A stretch of 64,000 nucleotides of DNA from the NCBI RefSeq assembly GCF_014695585.1, contig NZ_JACJON010000067.1:186001-250000 (forward strand), read 5' to 3'. The notes under the pieces are model-generated. The model was given only the letters and a program-made list of their open reading frames with translations. It was not told where the DNA came from and did not search any database. Each line of letters opens with the position of its first letter. The stretch's first letter is position 1. The DNA comes from Microcoleus sp. FACHB-831. GTDB taxonomy: Bacteria; Cyanobacteriota; Cyanobacteriia; Cyanobacteriales; FACHB-T130. Made by a program: the position numbers and the translations under genes. Below are positions 47,292 to 55,994 of this stretch, one piece after another.

Positions 47292-50200
47292 ATGAAACAG
47301 CAAAATCGCGCTTTTTTTGGCGGCAGTGGGTTACAAGGACGAATTTTACAGTTGGTGAATCTCCGCCCCGAAGAAGGAGAGCGCACCCTTCTGATGTTCG
47401 CCTTTTATACCATGACAACCATCGGTTTGCTTTGGTTAGAACATAGCGCAGTCGCTTTGTTCTTGAAAAAGTACGGCGCCGAATGGTTACCAGTAATTTA
47501 TATTGCCAGCGCCCTGATCGGTTCTGGAGCAGGCTTTTTGTATACATGGCTTGCGAGAATAGTACCCCTGCGATCGCTGTTGGTAGCGATCTCAGCTCTT
47601 ATGGGACTCCCGCTATTTTTATTTCGCTTGGGATTAGACTCAGAGCTAATAGGAATACTCCCCTTAGTCACAATCTTTCTGTTACGACTTTGGATGGATG
47701 CTATTGATGTTCTCAACGACCTCAACACATCAATCAGCGCCAATCAACTCTTCAACATTCGAGAAATTAAACGCACCTACCCGCTGATATCTAGCGGGAT
47801 GCTTGTAGCTGACGTAATCAGCGGCTTTTCCTTACCCCTATTGGTACTTTGGGTAGGATTGCCCAACGTCATAGTTGTTGCTGGGGTAATGATGCTCTTA
47901 GGAGCAGGGATACTGTATATTTTGTGCCAGCGCTACCAGCAATCGTTTCCGCAACTCGCTGCACGGCAAATAGAAGAAACAGAGTCGGAATATACAGCCC
48001 GCCGCAGACTCCAAGGCCCGATGAGCCGTTATGTCATCCCTTTGTTTGCCTTCTTTATTCTTGGCCAAATACTATTCCTACTGATCGAATTTCAGTATCT
48101 AGGCCAATTAGAAAGGAAGTTAGATACGACTGCGATCGCGAGTTTCCTCGGCCTGTTTAGCGGAGTTATCGGACTTTTTGAACTAATAACCCAGTGGTTT
48201 ATCTCTAGTCGAGCCATTGAGCGTTTGGGCGTTTTCGTCGCTGCTATGATACTCCCTGCCTCAATAACCATTCTGGGTCTGTTCACCTTTGCAGGAGCAG
48301 TAAGCTTCTTCTGGGGCCTAATCGCTCTTAAATTCATAGACGAACTGGTTCGCTACACTATACTTGCCAGCATCGGCCCGGTTTTCTTTCAACCACTCCC
48401 AGAAAATGCCCGCAACTCCCTTCAGGCTGTCGTGCGCGGTATTGCCCAAACTCTCTCTACAGGGGCAACGGGGTTAGGAATTTTAGCAATGATTGGGCTA
48501 GTTAACTGGATATTTCCAAATATGGCTAAAGAAGACATATTTGCGCTACAAAGCCACATTTTTATCTTCTGCATCGTCGTATTTGCCTTGATTTGGCTCG
48601 GTAGCGTCTGGTTGTTGCGCTCCACTTATGTGGGCTTGCTGGTGCAAAGTGCCCAAAGTTCGCGCCTGACTTATTCAGATGTGGACTTGCGAGCGCTCAA
48701 GCGTGCTGTTGTAGAAGTGTTGGAGCAACCGGGCACAGAAGCCGATAAACGCTCTTGCATTCAACTCGTTTGCCAGATAGATCCAGAAAATGTTGGCGAA
48801 GCCCTCGCGCCACTCCTGGGCGAACTCTCCCCCGCTCTACAGCGGCAGAGTTTGGAAGCGATGTTGGAGGCAATAGAAATGAAGATTCAGCGGGTGGGCG
48901 AGGTAATAACCGCTGATGCAACAGCGAAGAGCTGGGAGTCAGATTTAAATTACGTCCAGGCTTTGATTGTACGCAAACCGCCGCCAGAAGTTTTAGCTCT
49001 CGCTTTGCGCTATGTCTGGCTGACAGCACCAGAGCCTGAGATAGGCACGCTTTTGCCTTATTTACACGAGCGGGTTGACCCGATTGTACGCTCTACAGCT
49101 GCGGCATTGATTCTGCGTCGGGGAAACCCTACGGAAAAAGCAGAAGCTACGAATACGCTGCGGCGGATGCTGACTTCGCAACGAGAGCGAGAAAGGGTGA
49201 TGGGATGTCGCGCTCTGGGAGAGGCGGCTTATTTGCAAGCGCTGCGGCTTTATATTCCCAACTTGTTGCAGGATGAATCTTTGCGGGTGCGTTGCGCTTT
49301 ATTGGAGGTGATTGCTTCTACCCATTTGGAAGAATACTATCCGTCCCTTCTGCGGGGCTTGCATTATAAATCTACACGGGAGGCGGCGCGGGGGGCGTTG
49401 GTGCGATTGGGAGATGAAGCTATCCCCTTGCTTTTGGAGTTGGCGGGAGATATTCACACGCCTGATACCGTTCATTTACAAGCTTTGTCGGCGCTGGGTG
49501 AGATTGGGACGAAGGAAGCTTTGGATCGGCTAGCAGCAATGTTGATGACTAGCTGGGGAACGATGCGCCGCAATATTCTCCGCATTCTGTTGAAGATGCC
49601 CCAAGAAGCTGGGATTGAGGGTGTGTTGGATAGGTTTGGCAGGAGCGGCATAGAAACGCTTATCGAGCAGGAATTGTTGTTTGTGGGGCAAGTTTATGCA
49701 GCAATTGTGGATTTGGGGGAAAGAGTGGGTGAATTGGGGACTCCCAGTTCAGAAGTGGTTTTATTGTTGCGATCGCTTAAGGATTTGCAGTCGGATGTGA
49801 GGGAGCGGTGCTTTTTGCTGATGAAGTTTCTTTATCCTGAGAGTTCTATTCAAGCGGCTGCTTTTAATTTGGAGTCGGATTCTCGCTCGAATGTGGCTTT
49901 GGGTTTGGAAATTTTAGATAATACTTTGGATATTCCCAGAAAGCGAGTTTTGTTGGGTGTTTTGGACAAACGCTCGGAAGTTGAAAAATTACAAAGCCTT
50001 GTGGAGATGGTGCCTTATCGACCGATGCAGCCGAGCGATCGCTTGCGTCGGTTGCTGGAATTGCGACATTTTTTGTCCGATTGGCCTTTAGCTTGTTGTT
50101 TTCATGCAGCAAGGGCTGCAAAATGGAGTCTGACACCAGAACAGACGCTGGTGTGTTTGCGCCATCCGACTGGCTTTGTGCGGGAGGCGGTTTTGGCTTA

Positions 50201-50312
50201 TCTCAAGGCGGCTTCGCCTCGCACGCTTGCTGAAATGTTGCCCGCACTGAAAAACGATCCGGATCGGCTGGTTGCTGCACAAGTTGAGCAGATGATGGCA
50301 GAGCTGAAATAA
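47292..50312 (+). CDS. Npt/ATP-ADP translocase-like membrane protein fused to HEAT repeats
   Basis: 1006 aa. Residues about 28-435 form around 12 membrane helices, with a layout and wording (ERTLLMFAFYTMTTIGLLWLE, LLRLWMDAIDVLNDL, REIKRTYPLISSGM, RYTILASIGPVFFQPLPENAR) like the Npt1/Npt2 nucleotide-transporter relatives within MFS. Residues about 440-1006 are a long helical solenoid of HEAT-type repeats (VDPIVRSTAAALILRRGNP, SLRVRCALLEVIAS, THLEEYYPSLLRGL). A cyclic-nucleotide-binding protein follows 101 bp downstream, a domain often fused to this architecture elsewhere. Transport of ATP is not proven; these free-living homologues are uncharacterised. The start ATG directly follows a heptamer array. 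Confidence 0.82.
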   Translation: MKQQNRAFFGGSGLQGRILQLVNLRPEEGERTLLMFAFYTMTTIGLLWLEHSAVALFLKKYGAEWLPVIYIASALIGSGAGFLYTWLARIVPLRSLLVAISALMGLPLFLFRLGLDSELIGILPLVTIFLLRLWMDAIDVLNDLNTSISANQLFNIREIKRTYPLISSGMLVADVISGFSLPLLVLWVGLPNVIVVAGVMMLLGAGILYILCQRYQQSFPQLAARQIEETESEYTARRRLQGPMSRYVIPLFAFFILGQILFLLIEFQYLGQLERKLDTTAIASFLGLFSGVIGLFELITQWFISSRAIERLGVFVAAMILPASITILGLFTFAGAVSFFWGLIALKFIDELVRYTILASIGPVFFQPLPENARNSLQAVVRGIAQTLSTGATGLGILAMIGLVNWIFPNMAKEDIFALQSHIFIFCIVVFALIWLGSVWLLRSTYVGLLVQSAQSSRLTYSDVDLRALKRAVVEVLEQPGTEADKRSCIQLVCQIDPENVGEALAPLLGELSPALQRQSLEAMLEAIEMKIQRVGEVITADATAKSWESDLNYVQALIVRKPPPEVLALALRYVWLTAPEPEIGTLLPYLHERVDPIVRSTAAALILRRGNPTEKAEATNTLRRMLTSQRERERVMGCRALGEAAYLQALRLYIPNLLQDESLRVRCALLEVIASTHLEEYYPSLLRGLHYKSTREAARGALVRLGDEAIPLLLELAGDIHTPDTVHLQALSALGEIGTKEALDRLAAMLMTSWGTMRRNILRILLKMPQEAGIEGVLDRFGRSGIETLIEQELLFVGQVYAAIVDLGERVGELGTPSSEVVLLLRSLKDLQSDVRERCFLLMKFLYPESSIQAAAFNLESDSRSNVALGLEILDNTLDIPRKRVLLGVLDKRSEVEKLQSLVEMVPYRPMQPSDRLRRLLELRHFLSDWPLACCFHAARAAKWSLTPEQTLVCLRHPTGFVREAVLAYLKAASPRTLAEMLPALKNDPDRLVAAQVEQMMAELK

Positions 50313-50320
50313 TTAGTTCA

Positions 50321-50396
50321 TGGTAATGGGTAATGGGTAATGGGTAATGGTAAGAACTTTTTCTCAATGTCCAATTACCAATTACCAATTACCAAT
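50321..50396. repeat. Inverted TAATGGG / CCAATTA heptamer cluster
   Basis: About four TAATGGG heptamers (50323-50351) are followed by three to four CCAATTA heptamers in inverse orientation (50371-50396), which could fold into a partial hairpin. The cluster fills most of the spacer between the translocase-like gene and the cyclic-nucleotide-binding gene. Confidence 0.85.
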
Positions 50397-50413
50397 GAAT
50401 AAATTGATAATCT

Positions 50414-50881
50414 ATGTTAACGAGCGTTGAGCGCCTATTATTTGTCAGGGGCGTCCCGATATTTCAGGAATTGCGGGATGATTTTTTAGTGCGGCTGGCT
50501 TCGGTGATGGATGAGCTATCGTATCCAGCGCAGCATACGATTTTTACCGAAGGACAGGAGGGGCGATCGCTCTATATTGTGGTTTCCGGTAGGGTAAGGG
50601 TGCATATTGGGGACAGGCAGTTGGCGCAGTTGGATCAGGGGGCGACTTTTGGTGAGATGTCGTTGTTTGATGCTGAACCGCGTTCTGCTTCGGTGACTAC
50701 GCTGGAATCTTGCGAGTGTCTGATGTTGACTCAGCAGCAGTTGTACGACGCGATTGATGAGACGCCTGGTATTGCTGTGAATATTATTCGTCTGCTTTCG
50801 CGTCGCATTCGGGAACTTAATCAGAAGATTAATGCTTTTAAGGCTGAGAGTCAGCAGGCTGATTTGAGTAAGGCTGGATGA
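50414..50881 (+). CDS. Cyclic nucleotide-binding domain protein
   Basis: 155 aa comprising one CNB domain (residues about 10-130) and a short C-terminal helix. The phosphate-binding cassette reads FGEMSLFDAEPRSASV, with the Glu and Arg that contact cyclic nucleotide. There is no DNA-binding helix-turn-helix, so it is not a Crp-type regulator. Upstream motifs are FTEGQEGRSLYIVVSGRVRVH. It follows the Npt-HEAT gene on the same strand and probably regulates it or works with it; in other bacteria the domains occur as one protein. cAMP or c-di-GMP-like ligand not distinguishable. Confidence 0.88.
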   Translation: MLTSVERLLFVRGVPIFQELRDDFLVRLASVMDELSYPAQHTIFTEGQEGRSLYIVVSGRVRVHIGDRQLAQLDQGATFGEMSLFDAEPRSASVTTLESCECLMLTQQQLYDAIDETPGIAVNIIRLLSRRIRELNQKINAFKAESQQADLSKAG

Positions 50882-50889
50882 GGAATTAT

Positions 50890-50965
50890 AAACCGCCAAG
50901 ACGCCCCAGCGAAGCGAAGGCGATAGCCGTTAGCGCCTTAGCGCGTTAGGGCGCCAAGGAAGAGA
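50890..50965. repeat. GCCAAGACGCC-type dispersed repeat
   Basis: The stretch CCGCCAAGACGCC then AGCGAAGCGAAGGCGATAGC then GCGCCAAGGAAG is a self-complementary GC-rich repeat of a type common between cyanobacterial genes. It lies between the convergent CNB and cobB genes. No ORF is present. Confidence 0.5.
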
Positions 50966-51149
50966 GGAGAGGAGCGATCGCGCTTTGATAAGTAGAGGAA
51001 AGGAACTTAATTATTTGTAGGATGGGTAGAGCGCTCGCAGACCTGATCAAACGATTGTTAAGGTTGGGTTTCTTAGGTCAAGTTAACTTACAAAATGATC
51101 TTATTTAATGCGATTGTTCTCTTTAGCATCCGATTAACAGCGATCGCTG

Positions 51150-52553
51150 TTATTTTTTATTCAAATAACTAGCGCAATGCTTTAAAAATCTGGCAGGAAT
51201 TTCTGGGCGCGCACCAAAATGAAGATGTACATAGGAAGCATGAATTTGATGCGATCGCCACCCTTCTTCTGTATCTAAAATTTGTGCGTTATATCCTCCT
51301 ATTTTAAATAAGGCTAAGGTCGGCATTTCAGATAAAGACGATCTGTGAAACTCATGTCCCCAAACTATTTCCCCGGCTGCTAGTAATGGACTGTCTTGGA
51401 GTGCGATCGCGCCTCTATATCCTAATGTCAAACGCGAACCCATACGGGCTGTAGTTGGCAATACGCCTACCATTTGCCAAGAAGCATTCTCAAAATCTAC
51501 AATCTGCTGACACAAATACATTAAACCGCCACACTCGGCATAAGTGGGAATTCCAGATAAAATCGCTTTTCGTACTGCATTAAGGGCTGCTTGATTTGTT
51601 GCTAATTCTTGGGCAAATACTTCGGGAAAACCACCGCCAAAATATAATCCTTGTACTTTATCTGGTAAATTAGTATCTCTCAGCGGACTCCAAAATAGCA
51701 GTTCTGCACCCAAAGATTCAAGTATGTCCAAGTTGTCTTGATAATAGAAATTAAAAGCGCGATCGCGTGCAACTGCAATTCGCACAACTTCCGAACCCCT
51801 CTTTTTAATAAGAGTAGGAGCAAGGGGTGGGGTTTCCACCTTTAATAGAGGCAATAATTTTTCCCAGTCAAAGCAGCTATCCCCAAGCTGGACGAGGCTA
51901 TCTATCAAAGTGTCTAGCTGGGAAATTTCCGCTGTGGGTACTAATCCTAAATGACGGTCGGGAATAGTAATATTATCCCCACGCCGCAAAATGCCTAAAA
52001 TTGGCAACTGCAAAGGTTCCAAGGCGTCTTTGAGGAGTTCTAGGTGGCGATCGCTCCCCACTCTATTTAACACTAAGCCAGCTACCTTAATTCGAGGATC
52101 GAAAGAACTATAGCCATGCGCGATCGCCGCAATGGAACCAGATAAGCGACTGCAATCTAACACCAACAATACTGGCAAATCCAGCAATCTCGCAATGTGA
52201 GCCGTACTCGCCCAATCAATTTTAGATTTTGGATTTGGGATTTTTGATTGAGAGCAATCTTTGGGGGGACTTACACCATCAAATAGCCCCATTACTCCTT
52301 CTACTAGGGCATAATTCACACCATGAATATGACGCGCAAAACATTCTTGCACGTAGGCTTCCGAGGTCAGCACCGGGTCTAAATTTCGGCAAGCACGACC
52401 CGTAACGTGCTGATGAAACATCGGATCTATATAATCCGGCCCTACCTTAAAAGATTGTACTGATATACCGCGACGACATAAAGACGCCAACAGGGTGAGC
52501 GTCACTGTTGTTTTGCCCACCCCGCTGCGTTCGCCAGCAATTACTAAAGCCAT
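51150..52553 (-). CDS. cobB: Cobyrinate a,c-diamide synthase
   Basis: 467 aa. An N-terminal P-loop amidotransferase synthetase domain (IAGERSGVGKTTVTLTLLA; KVGPDYIDPMFHQHVTGRACRNLD; VEGVMGLFDG) is followed by a C-terminal triad glutamine amidotransferase domain (YFGGGFPEVFAQEL; the nucleophile Cys in YAECGGLMYL; His in HEFHRSS). It amidates carboxylates a and c of cobyrinate (or hydrogenobyrinate) with Gln and ATP in B12 synthesis. Residues 97-114 include SQSKIPNPKSKIDW, encoded by a heptamer repeat at 52217-52250 and inserted before the conserved STAHIARLL. It follows opcA on the same strand after an STRR cluster. Confidence 0.94.
   Translation of the reverse strand: MALVIAGERSGVGKTTVTLTLLASLCRRGISVQSFKVGPDYIDPMFHQHVTGRACRNLDPVLTSEAYVQECFARHIHGVNYALVEGVMGLFDGVSPPKDCSQSKIPNPKSKIDWASTAHIARLLDLPVLLVLDCSRLSGSIAAIAHGYSSFDPRIKVAGLVLNRVGSDRHLELLKDALEPLQLPILGILRRGDNITIPDRHLGLVPTAEISQLDTLIDSLVQLGDSCFDWEKLLPLLKVETPPLAPTLIKKRGSEVVRIAVARDRAFNFYYQDNLDILESLGAELLFWSPLRDTNLPDKVQGLYFGGGFPEVFAQELATNQAALNAVRKAILSGIPTYAECGGLMYLCQQIVDFENASWQMVGVLPTTARMGSRLTLGYRGAIALQDSPLLAAGEIVWGHEFHRSSLSEMPTLALFKIGGYNAQILDTEEGWRSHQIHASYVHLHFGARPEIPARFLKHCASYLNKK
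52217..52250. repeat. Heptamer repeat inside the cobB coding sequence
   Basis: ATTTTAGATTTTGGATTTGG-type heptamers (minus strand CCAAATC/CAAAATC) are translated in frame as SKIPNPKSKID. The flanking cobB motifs are intact on both sides. Confidence 0.8.
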
Positions 52554-52555
52554 TG

Positions 52556-52612
52556 CAATTTTAGATTTTAGATTTTGGATTCAATTTAAAATCTAAAATC
52601 CCAAATCTAAAA
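52556..52612. repeat. Inverted TTTAGAT heptamer cluster between cobB and opcA
   Basis: ATTTTAG heptamers (52558-52580) face AAATCTA heptamers (52590-52612), forming a long AT-rich hairpin. It fills the whole spacer, so the ribosome-binding region of cobB is made of repeat sequence. Confidence 0.8.
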
Positions 52613-52619
52613 TTTGCCA

Positions 52620-53996
52620 TTACCCATTAGCCAATTTTAGAATCTCAGCCGTTACAATCATACTTTCGGTGTAAAGCATATCCTGGCCCCAGCGGCGTAA
52701 CTGCTGACCTAACAGAAACTCAGCTTTTTGGTCAGACAGAGGCGCTACTTGCTCAAAACGGCAAGCTTGGGCACCGCCACCAGCTTCCATCCGCATACAA
52801 CCGCTGGTTTGGGAACACAGTACCGTACAGCAGTCAGCATTGAGGTTAGTCGAACTCAGACGCAGGGCAATCAAGTCACCAGGAATTTCTCCCCAATCTG
52901 CTGTAGGAATTCCTGCTAACTCTGCTTCGACAGGGCGCTGGTCGGTAGTTACAAAGTGAATGCGCTTGATGTCGTAATCGCCGCCTTCTTGTTTATAGGA
53001 CACGGGATGCCACTTCAGCCGACTACCCAACCAACCCAGGAACATTAGCGCCTGAGCGGGATTGCCTTTTTCATAGTTGATTGTCACTTTGTCAACTTCT
53101 TGGAGAGCCTCGCGGCGTTCTGGGGGATCGAAGGCTTCAGCAGTCAATTCTTGCCATGCAGCTAGTCGTCGCCAGTTGAGGTCAGCAATGGGGGTACCTT
53201 GTTCCAACAGGCTTTGTATTCTCAATACATCTGACTCTGGTTCGCCGAAGGCACAAGAGTCAACGATGACAGAATTGCAAGCTGCTGAGAGTCGCTTGAA
53301 CAGAGCATTCTGTGGTTCTGGTGTGGCTTTCCACCAAAGAAACTTGGGCAAGCCGCCGATTAGGAGGGCTGTTACTAAGCCGCCGATGCGTTCGAGGGCT
53401 TCAGCTGTGCCTTGGAGAGTGATGTATTCGCAGCAGATGAGGCTATTTTGGCTTTGCTTGTGGACCGGGCAATAGGCAGAGACTTGAGCGCGTACTCCCT
53501 CGTCTTGACCGGACTGGGGGCAAAGGGCAATGATGCGACAGGGATTTGAGGCAGCGATCGCATCTGCTACGCCATAGCCTGTAATGTTTACTGTCGATAG
53601 CACGCCGTCGTTGCTATTGTCTTCTTTTAGAGTAGTAGAAGCGCGTCGTTTGGCCAAGTCTTCCCGCAGTCGGGATAAGATTTCGGCATCTGCCTTACCA
53701 GTACGAGGTAATCCGTAAGCTTTTTGTGCATCCTTCACCGCCGAGGTTGTACGCGGTCCTGCGATGCCATCAATCGGGCCAGTGTAAAATCCCAATGCTG
53801 CCAATAGCTGTTGGGTTTCTTCTGGTTCATAAACGATGAAGGTGAACGTGGTTGCCCGCGAAGCCGCCGGAGCATCACCATTGCTACTCGTTGAGTTATA
53901 GCTTTGCCAGATTTTAGTAAGTTCCGCCTCAATTTCACTCAGCGAAACATCTGTTGGTCCCTGTAGCGAAACCACGGGAGGAGATTGTGTTGTCAT
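52620..53996 (-). CDS. opcA: Glucose-6-phosphate dehydrogenase assembly protein OpcA
   Basis: 458 aa. The main body matches OpcA (VIDSCAFGEPESDVLRIQSL, ADLNWRRLAAWQELTAEAFDPPERREAL). A peptidoglycan-binding-like helical domain sits near residues 57-112 (ETQQLLAALGFYTGPIDGIAGP, TTSAVKDAQKAYGLP). OpcA is an allosteric and redox-linked activator of G6PDH in cyanobacteria. The gene directly follows zwf (197 bp) on the same strand, the conserved arrangement. Several cysteines near the middle and C-terminus (ICCEY, CCTVLCSQTSGCMRM) could take part in redox control. Confidence 0.95.
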   Translation of the reverse strand: MTTQSPPVVSLQGPTDVSLSEIEAELTKIWQSYNSTSSNGDAPAASRATTFTFIVYEPEETQQLLAALGFYTGPIDGIAGPRTTSAVKDAQKAYGLPRTGKADAEILSRLREDLAKRRASTTLKEDNSNDGVLSTVNITGYGVADAIAASNPCRIIALCPQSGQDEGVRAQVSAYCPVHKQSQNSLICCEYITLQGTAEALERIGGLVTALLIGGLPKFLWWKATPEPQNALFKRLSAACNSVIVDSCAFGEPESDVLRIQSLLEQGTPIADLNWRRLAAWQELTAEAFDPPERREALQEVDKVTINYEKGNPAQALMFLGWLGSRLKWHPVSYKQEGGDYDIKRIHFVTTDQRPVEAELAGIPTADWGEIPGDLIALRLSSTNLNADCCTVLCSQTSGCMRMEAGGGAQACRFEQVAPLSDQKAEFLLGQQLRRWGQDMLYTESMIVTAEILKLANG

Positions 53997-54193
53997 GGGA
54001 GTTTTCAGTTTTCAGTGCGTGAGTTTTCGGTTAGCTTTTTGTTAATAGATTTTAGCTATTAGCTAAAATCTGGTTGGCTCTTAGATGACAAAAACCTAAT
54101 AATTGCGCGATTAGGGCAATTAGCGAGGCGATCGCGGGTCGCGTTGCGATCGCTAGCTTCACTCGTTTCCAGACAAAAGTGAACTACTTATAT

Positions 54194-55723
54194 CTACAGC
54201 CTGCGCCAGTGGCGACCGTCTTGGTTAATCAAGTGTTCAGCCTCAGTTGGCTCCCAAGTTCCAGCTTCATACTGGGGAACAGAAGCGGGATCGGTCGAGC
54301 CCTCCCAAGCGGATAGTGCTGGCGTCACAATACGCCATGCTTCTTCCACTTCATCAGCCCTGGTAAACAATGTCTGGTCGCCTAACATACAATCTACCAA
54401 CAAGCGATCGTAAGCATCGGATGTGCTTATGCCAAACGAAGAACCGTAGCTAAAGTCCATATCTACCGTCCGCGTCCGCAAATCTGGCCCCGGCATTTTC
54501 GCCTCAAAGCGCAGTGAAATTCCCTCATTGGGATGAACGCGCATAGTCAGCACGTTGGCGCTTGCCTGTTGTGCGGCAGATTGGAATATTAGGAACGGAA
54601 CTGCGCGGAACTGTATGGAAATCTCGCTAACTTTTTTGGGTAAACGCTTCCCCGTTCGCATATAAAAGGGAACTCCCTGCCAGCGCCAATTATCCACCAT
54701 CAGCTTCATTGCCACATAAGTTGGAGTCGTGGAGTTAGGATTGACTCCTGGTTCTTGGCGATATCCAGGTACTTGTTTACCTTTCATCCAGCCTGCTGAA
54801 TATTGACCCCGTACCGCTGATAACTCCAGGTTATGTAAGTCAGCCAAGCGGGTTGCTTGGAGAACTTTCATTTTTTCTGTCCGGATGCTGTCAGCGTCGA
54901 GGGAATTAGGCGCTTCCATTGCCGTCAGGCAGAAAATCTGCATCAGGTGGTTCTGCATCATGTCCCGCAAGGCACCGGAGGTTTCGTAGTAACCTGCTCG
55001 ATCCTCGACGCCTACGGTTTCAGCGACTGTGATTTGAACGTGATCGACAAATTGCCGATTCCACAGGGGTTCAAAAATGGCGTTGGCAAACCGGAATACT
55101 AAGAGATTCTGGACTGTTTCTTTGCCCAGGTAGTGATCGATGCGGTAAACTTGTTTTTCTTTACAAACCTGCTGGACTATGCGGTTAAGGGACTGTGCTG
55201 AATTTAAGTCCCGTCCAAAGGGTTTTTCGATCCCTAGACGAGTTTTGCTGGCATCTTCCAGCATGCCAGCAGCACCAAGTTGGCGAATGGCTTCGGGGAA
55301 GAAGTTGGGGGAAACAGAAAGGTAAAAGACGCGGTTTCCTCGCGTTCCGCGCTGACCGTCTAGTTCTTCGAGGAATTTTTTTAGTTTTTGATAGCTTTCG
55401 GGCTTGTCAATGTCTCCAGGACAGTAGTACAAACCTTGGGCGAATTCGTCCCATAGTTCCTGCGGGCCGATTCCGCCACCAAATTCTTCTACACCTTCGC
55501 GCATTTCCTCGCGGAAGAAGTCGTGGCTCCATTCCCGACGCGCTACGCCTACAACTGTTATTTCTGGTGGCAGGCGGCGATCGCGTTTCATCTGATAAAT
55601 CGCTGGCACCAGTTTGCGTTTTGTCAGATCTCCCGATGCCCCGAATATTACGAGTATCTGTGGTTCGGGTACCCGTTCTTGTCGCAGTCCTACGCGCAGG
55701 GGATTTTCTAGCAGTGTTACCAT
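54194..55723 (-). CDS. zwf: Glucose-6-phosphate 1-dehydrogenase
   Basis: 509 aa. The NADP-binding motif is [18 protein letters not shown]. The catalytic signature [13 protein letters not shown] includes the active-site His, and [11 protein letters not shown] comes before it. It oxidises glucose-6-phosphate to 6-phosphogluconolactone, the entry to the oxidative pentose phosphate pathway used in the dark. It lies between tal and opcA in the conserved cluster. The start ATG is preceded by GGAGCGAGG, and the stop of a 46-codon upstream remnant abuts it directly. Confidence 0.97.
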   Translation of the reverse strand: MVTLLENPLRVGLRQERVPEPQILVIFGASGDLTKRKLVPAIYQMKRDRRLPPEITVVGVARREWSHDFFREEMREGVEEFGGGIGPQELWDEFAQGLYYCPGDIDKPESYQKLKKFLEELDGQRGTRGNRVFYLSVSPNFFPEAIRQLGAAGMLEDASKTRLGIEKPFGRDLNSAQSLNRIVQQVCKEKQVYRIDHYLGKETVQNLLVFRFANAIFEPLWNRQFVDHVQITVAETVGVEDRAGYYETSGALRDMMQNHLMQIFCLTAMEAPNSLDADSIRTEKMKVLQATRLADLHNLELSAVRGQYSAGWMKGKQVPGYRQEPGVNPNSTTPTYVAMKLMVDNWRWQGVPFYMRTGKRLPKKVSEISIQFRAVPFLIFQSAAQQASANVLTMRVHPNEGISLRFEAKMPGPDLRTRTVDMDFSYGSSFGISTSDAYDRLLVDCMLGDQTLFTRADEVEEAWRIVTPALSAWEGSTDPASVPQYEAGTWEPTEAEHLINQDGRHWRRL

Positions 55724-55864
55724 CTACCTCGCTCCTTCAATAGCCTCAAGTCTTGCTAATAATGATTGATATTGTGCAGTCATTTCTGCGAGTTGCTGAG
55801 TTAAAGATTTGACTTGTGTAGTTACAGAGTTAATTTGCTCCTCATATTTAGCTTTGAGTTGGGA
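55724..55864 (-). pseudogene. Coiled-coil 3' gene fragment upstream of zwf
   Basis: 46 codons are open in the minus strand, ending with TAG directly before the zwf ATG. The product reads QLKAKYEEQINSVTTQVKSL then TQQLAEMTAQYQSLLARLEA, a clear heptad coiled coil. The only start is an ATG 19 codons from the end (55783), and a stop precedes the frame at 55865-55867. It looks like the C-terminus of a lost protein, such as a tail-fibre or adhesin-type coiled coil. It now supplies the zwf ribosome-binding region. Confidence 0.4.
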
Positions 55865-55994
55865 CTAGGGATCGAGAATTATCTTCCTTTTCCCTAATCC
55901 GCAGAGTAGTTTTAGAGACTCTTACAAACGCCAGAGCCAATCTTGGTTCTAGCAATTTTTTCCCTTCAACCAGTCCTTACTTGTCAATCGCTAC

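Noticed and set aside
50321-50396. CRISPR-like array
   Set aside because: The units are contiguous heptamers without spacers, which fits STRR and not CRISPR. No cas gene is present.
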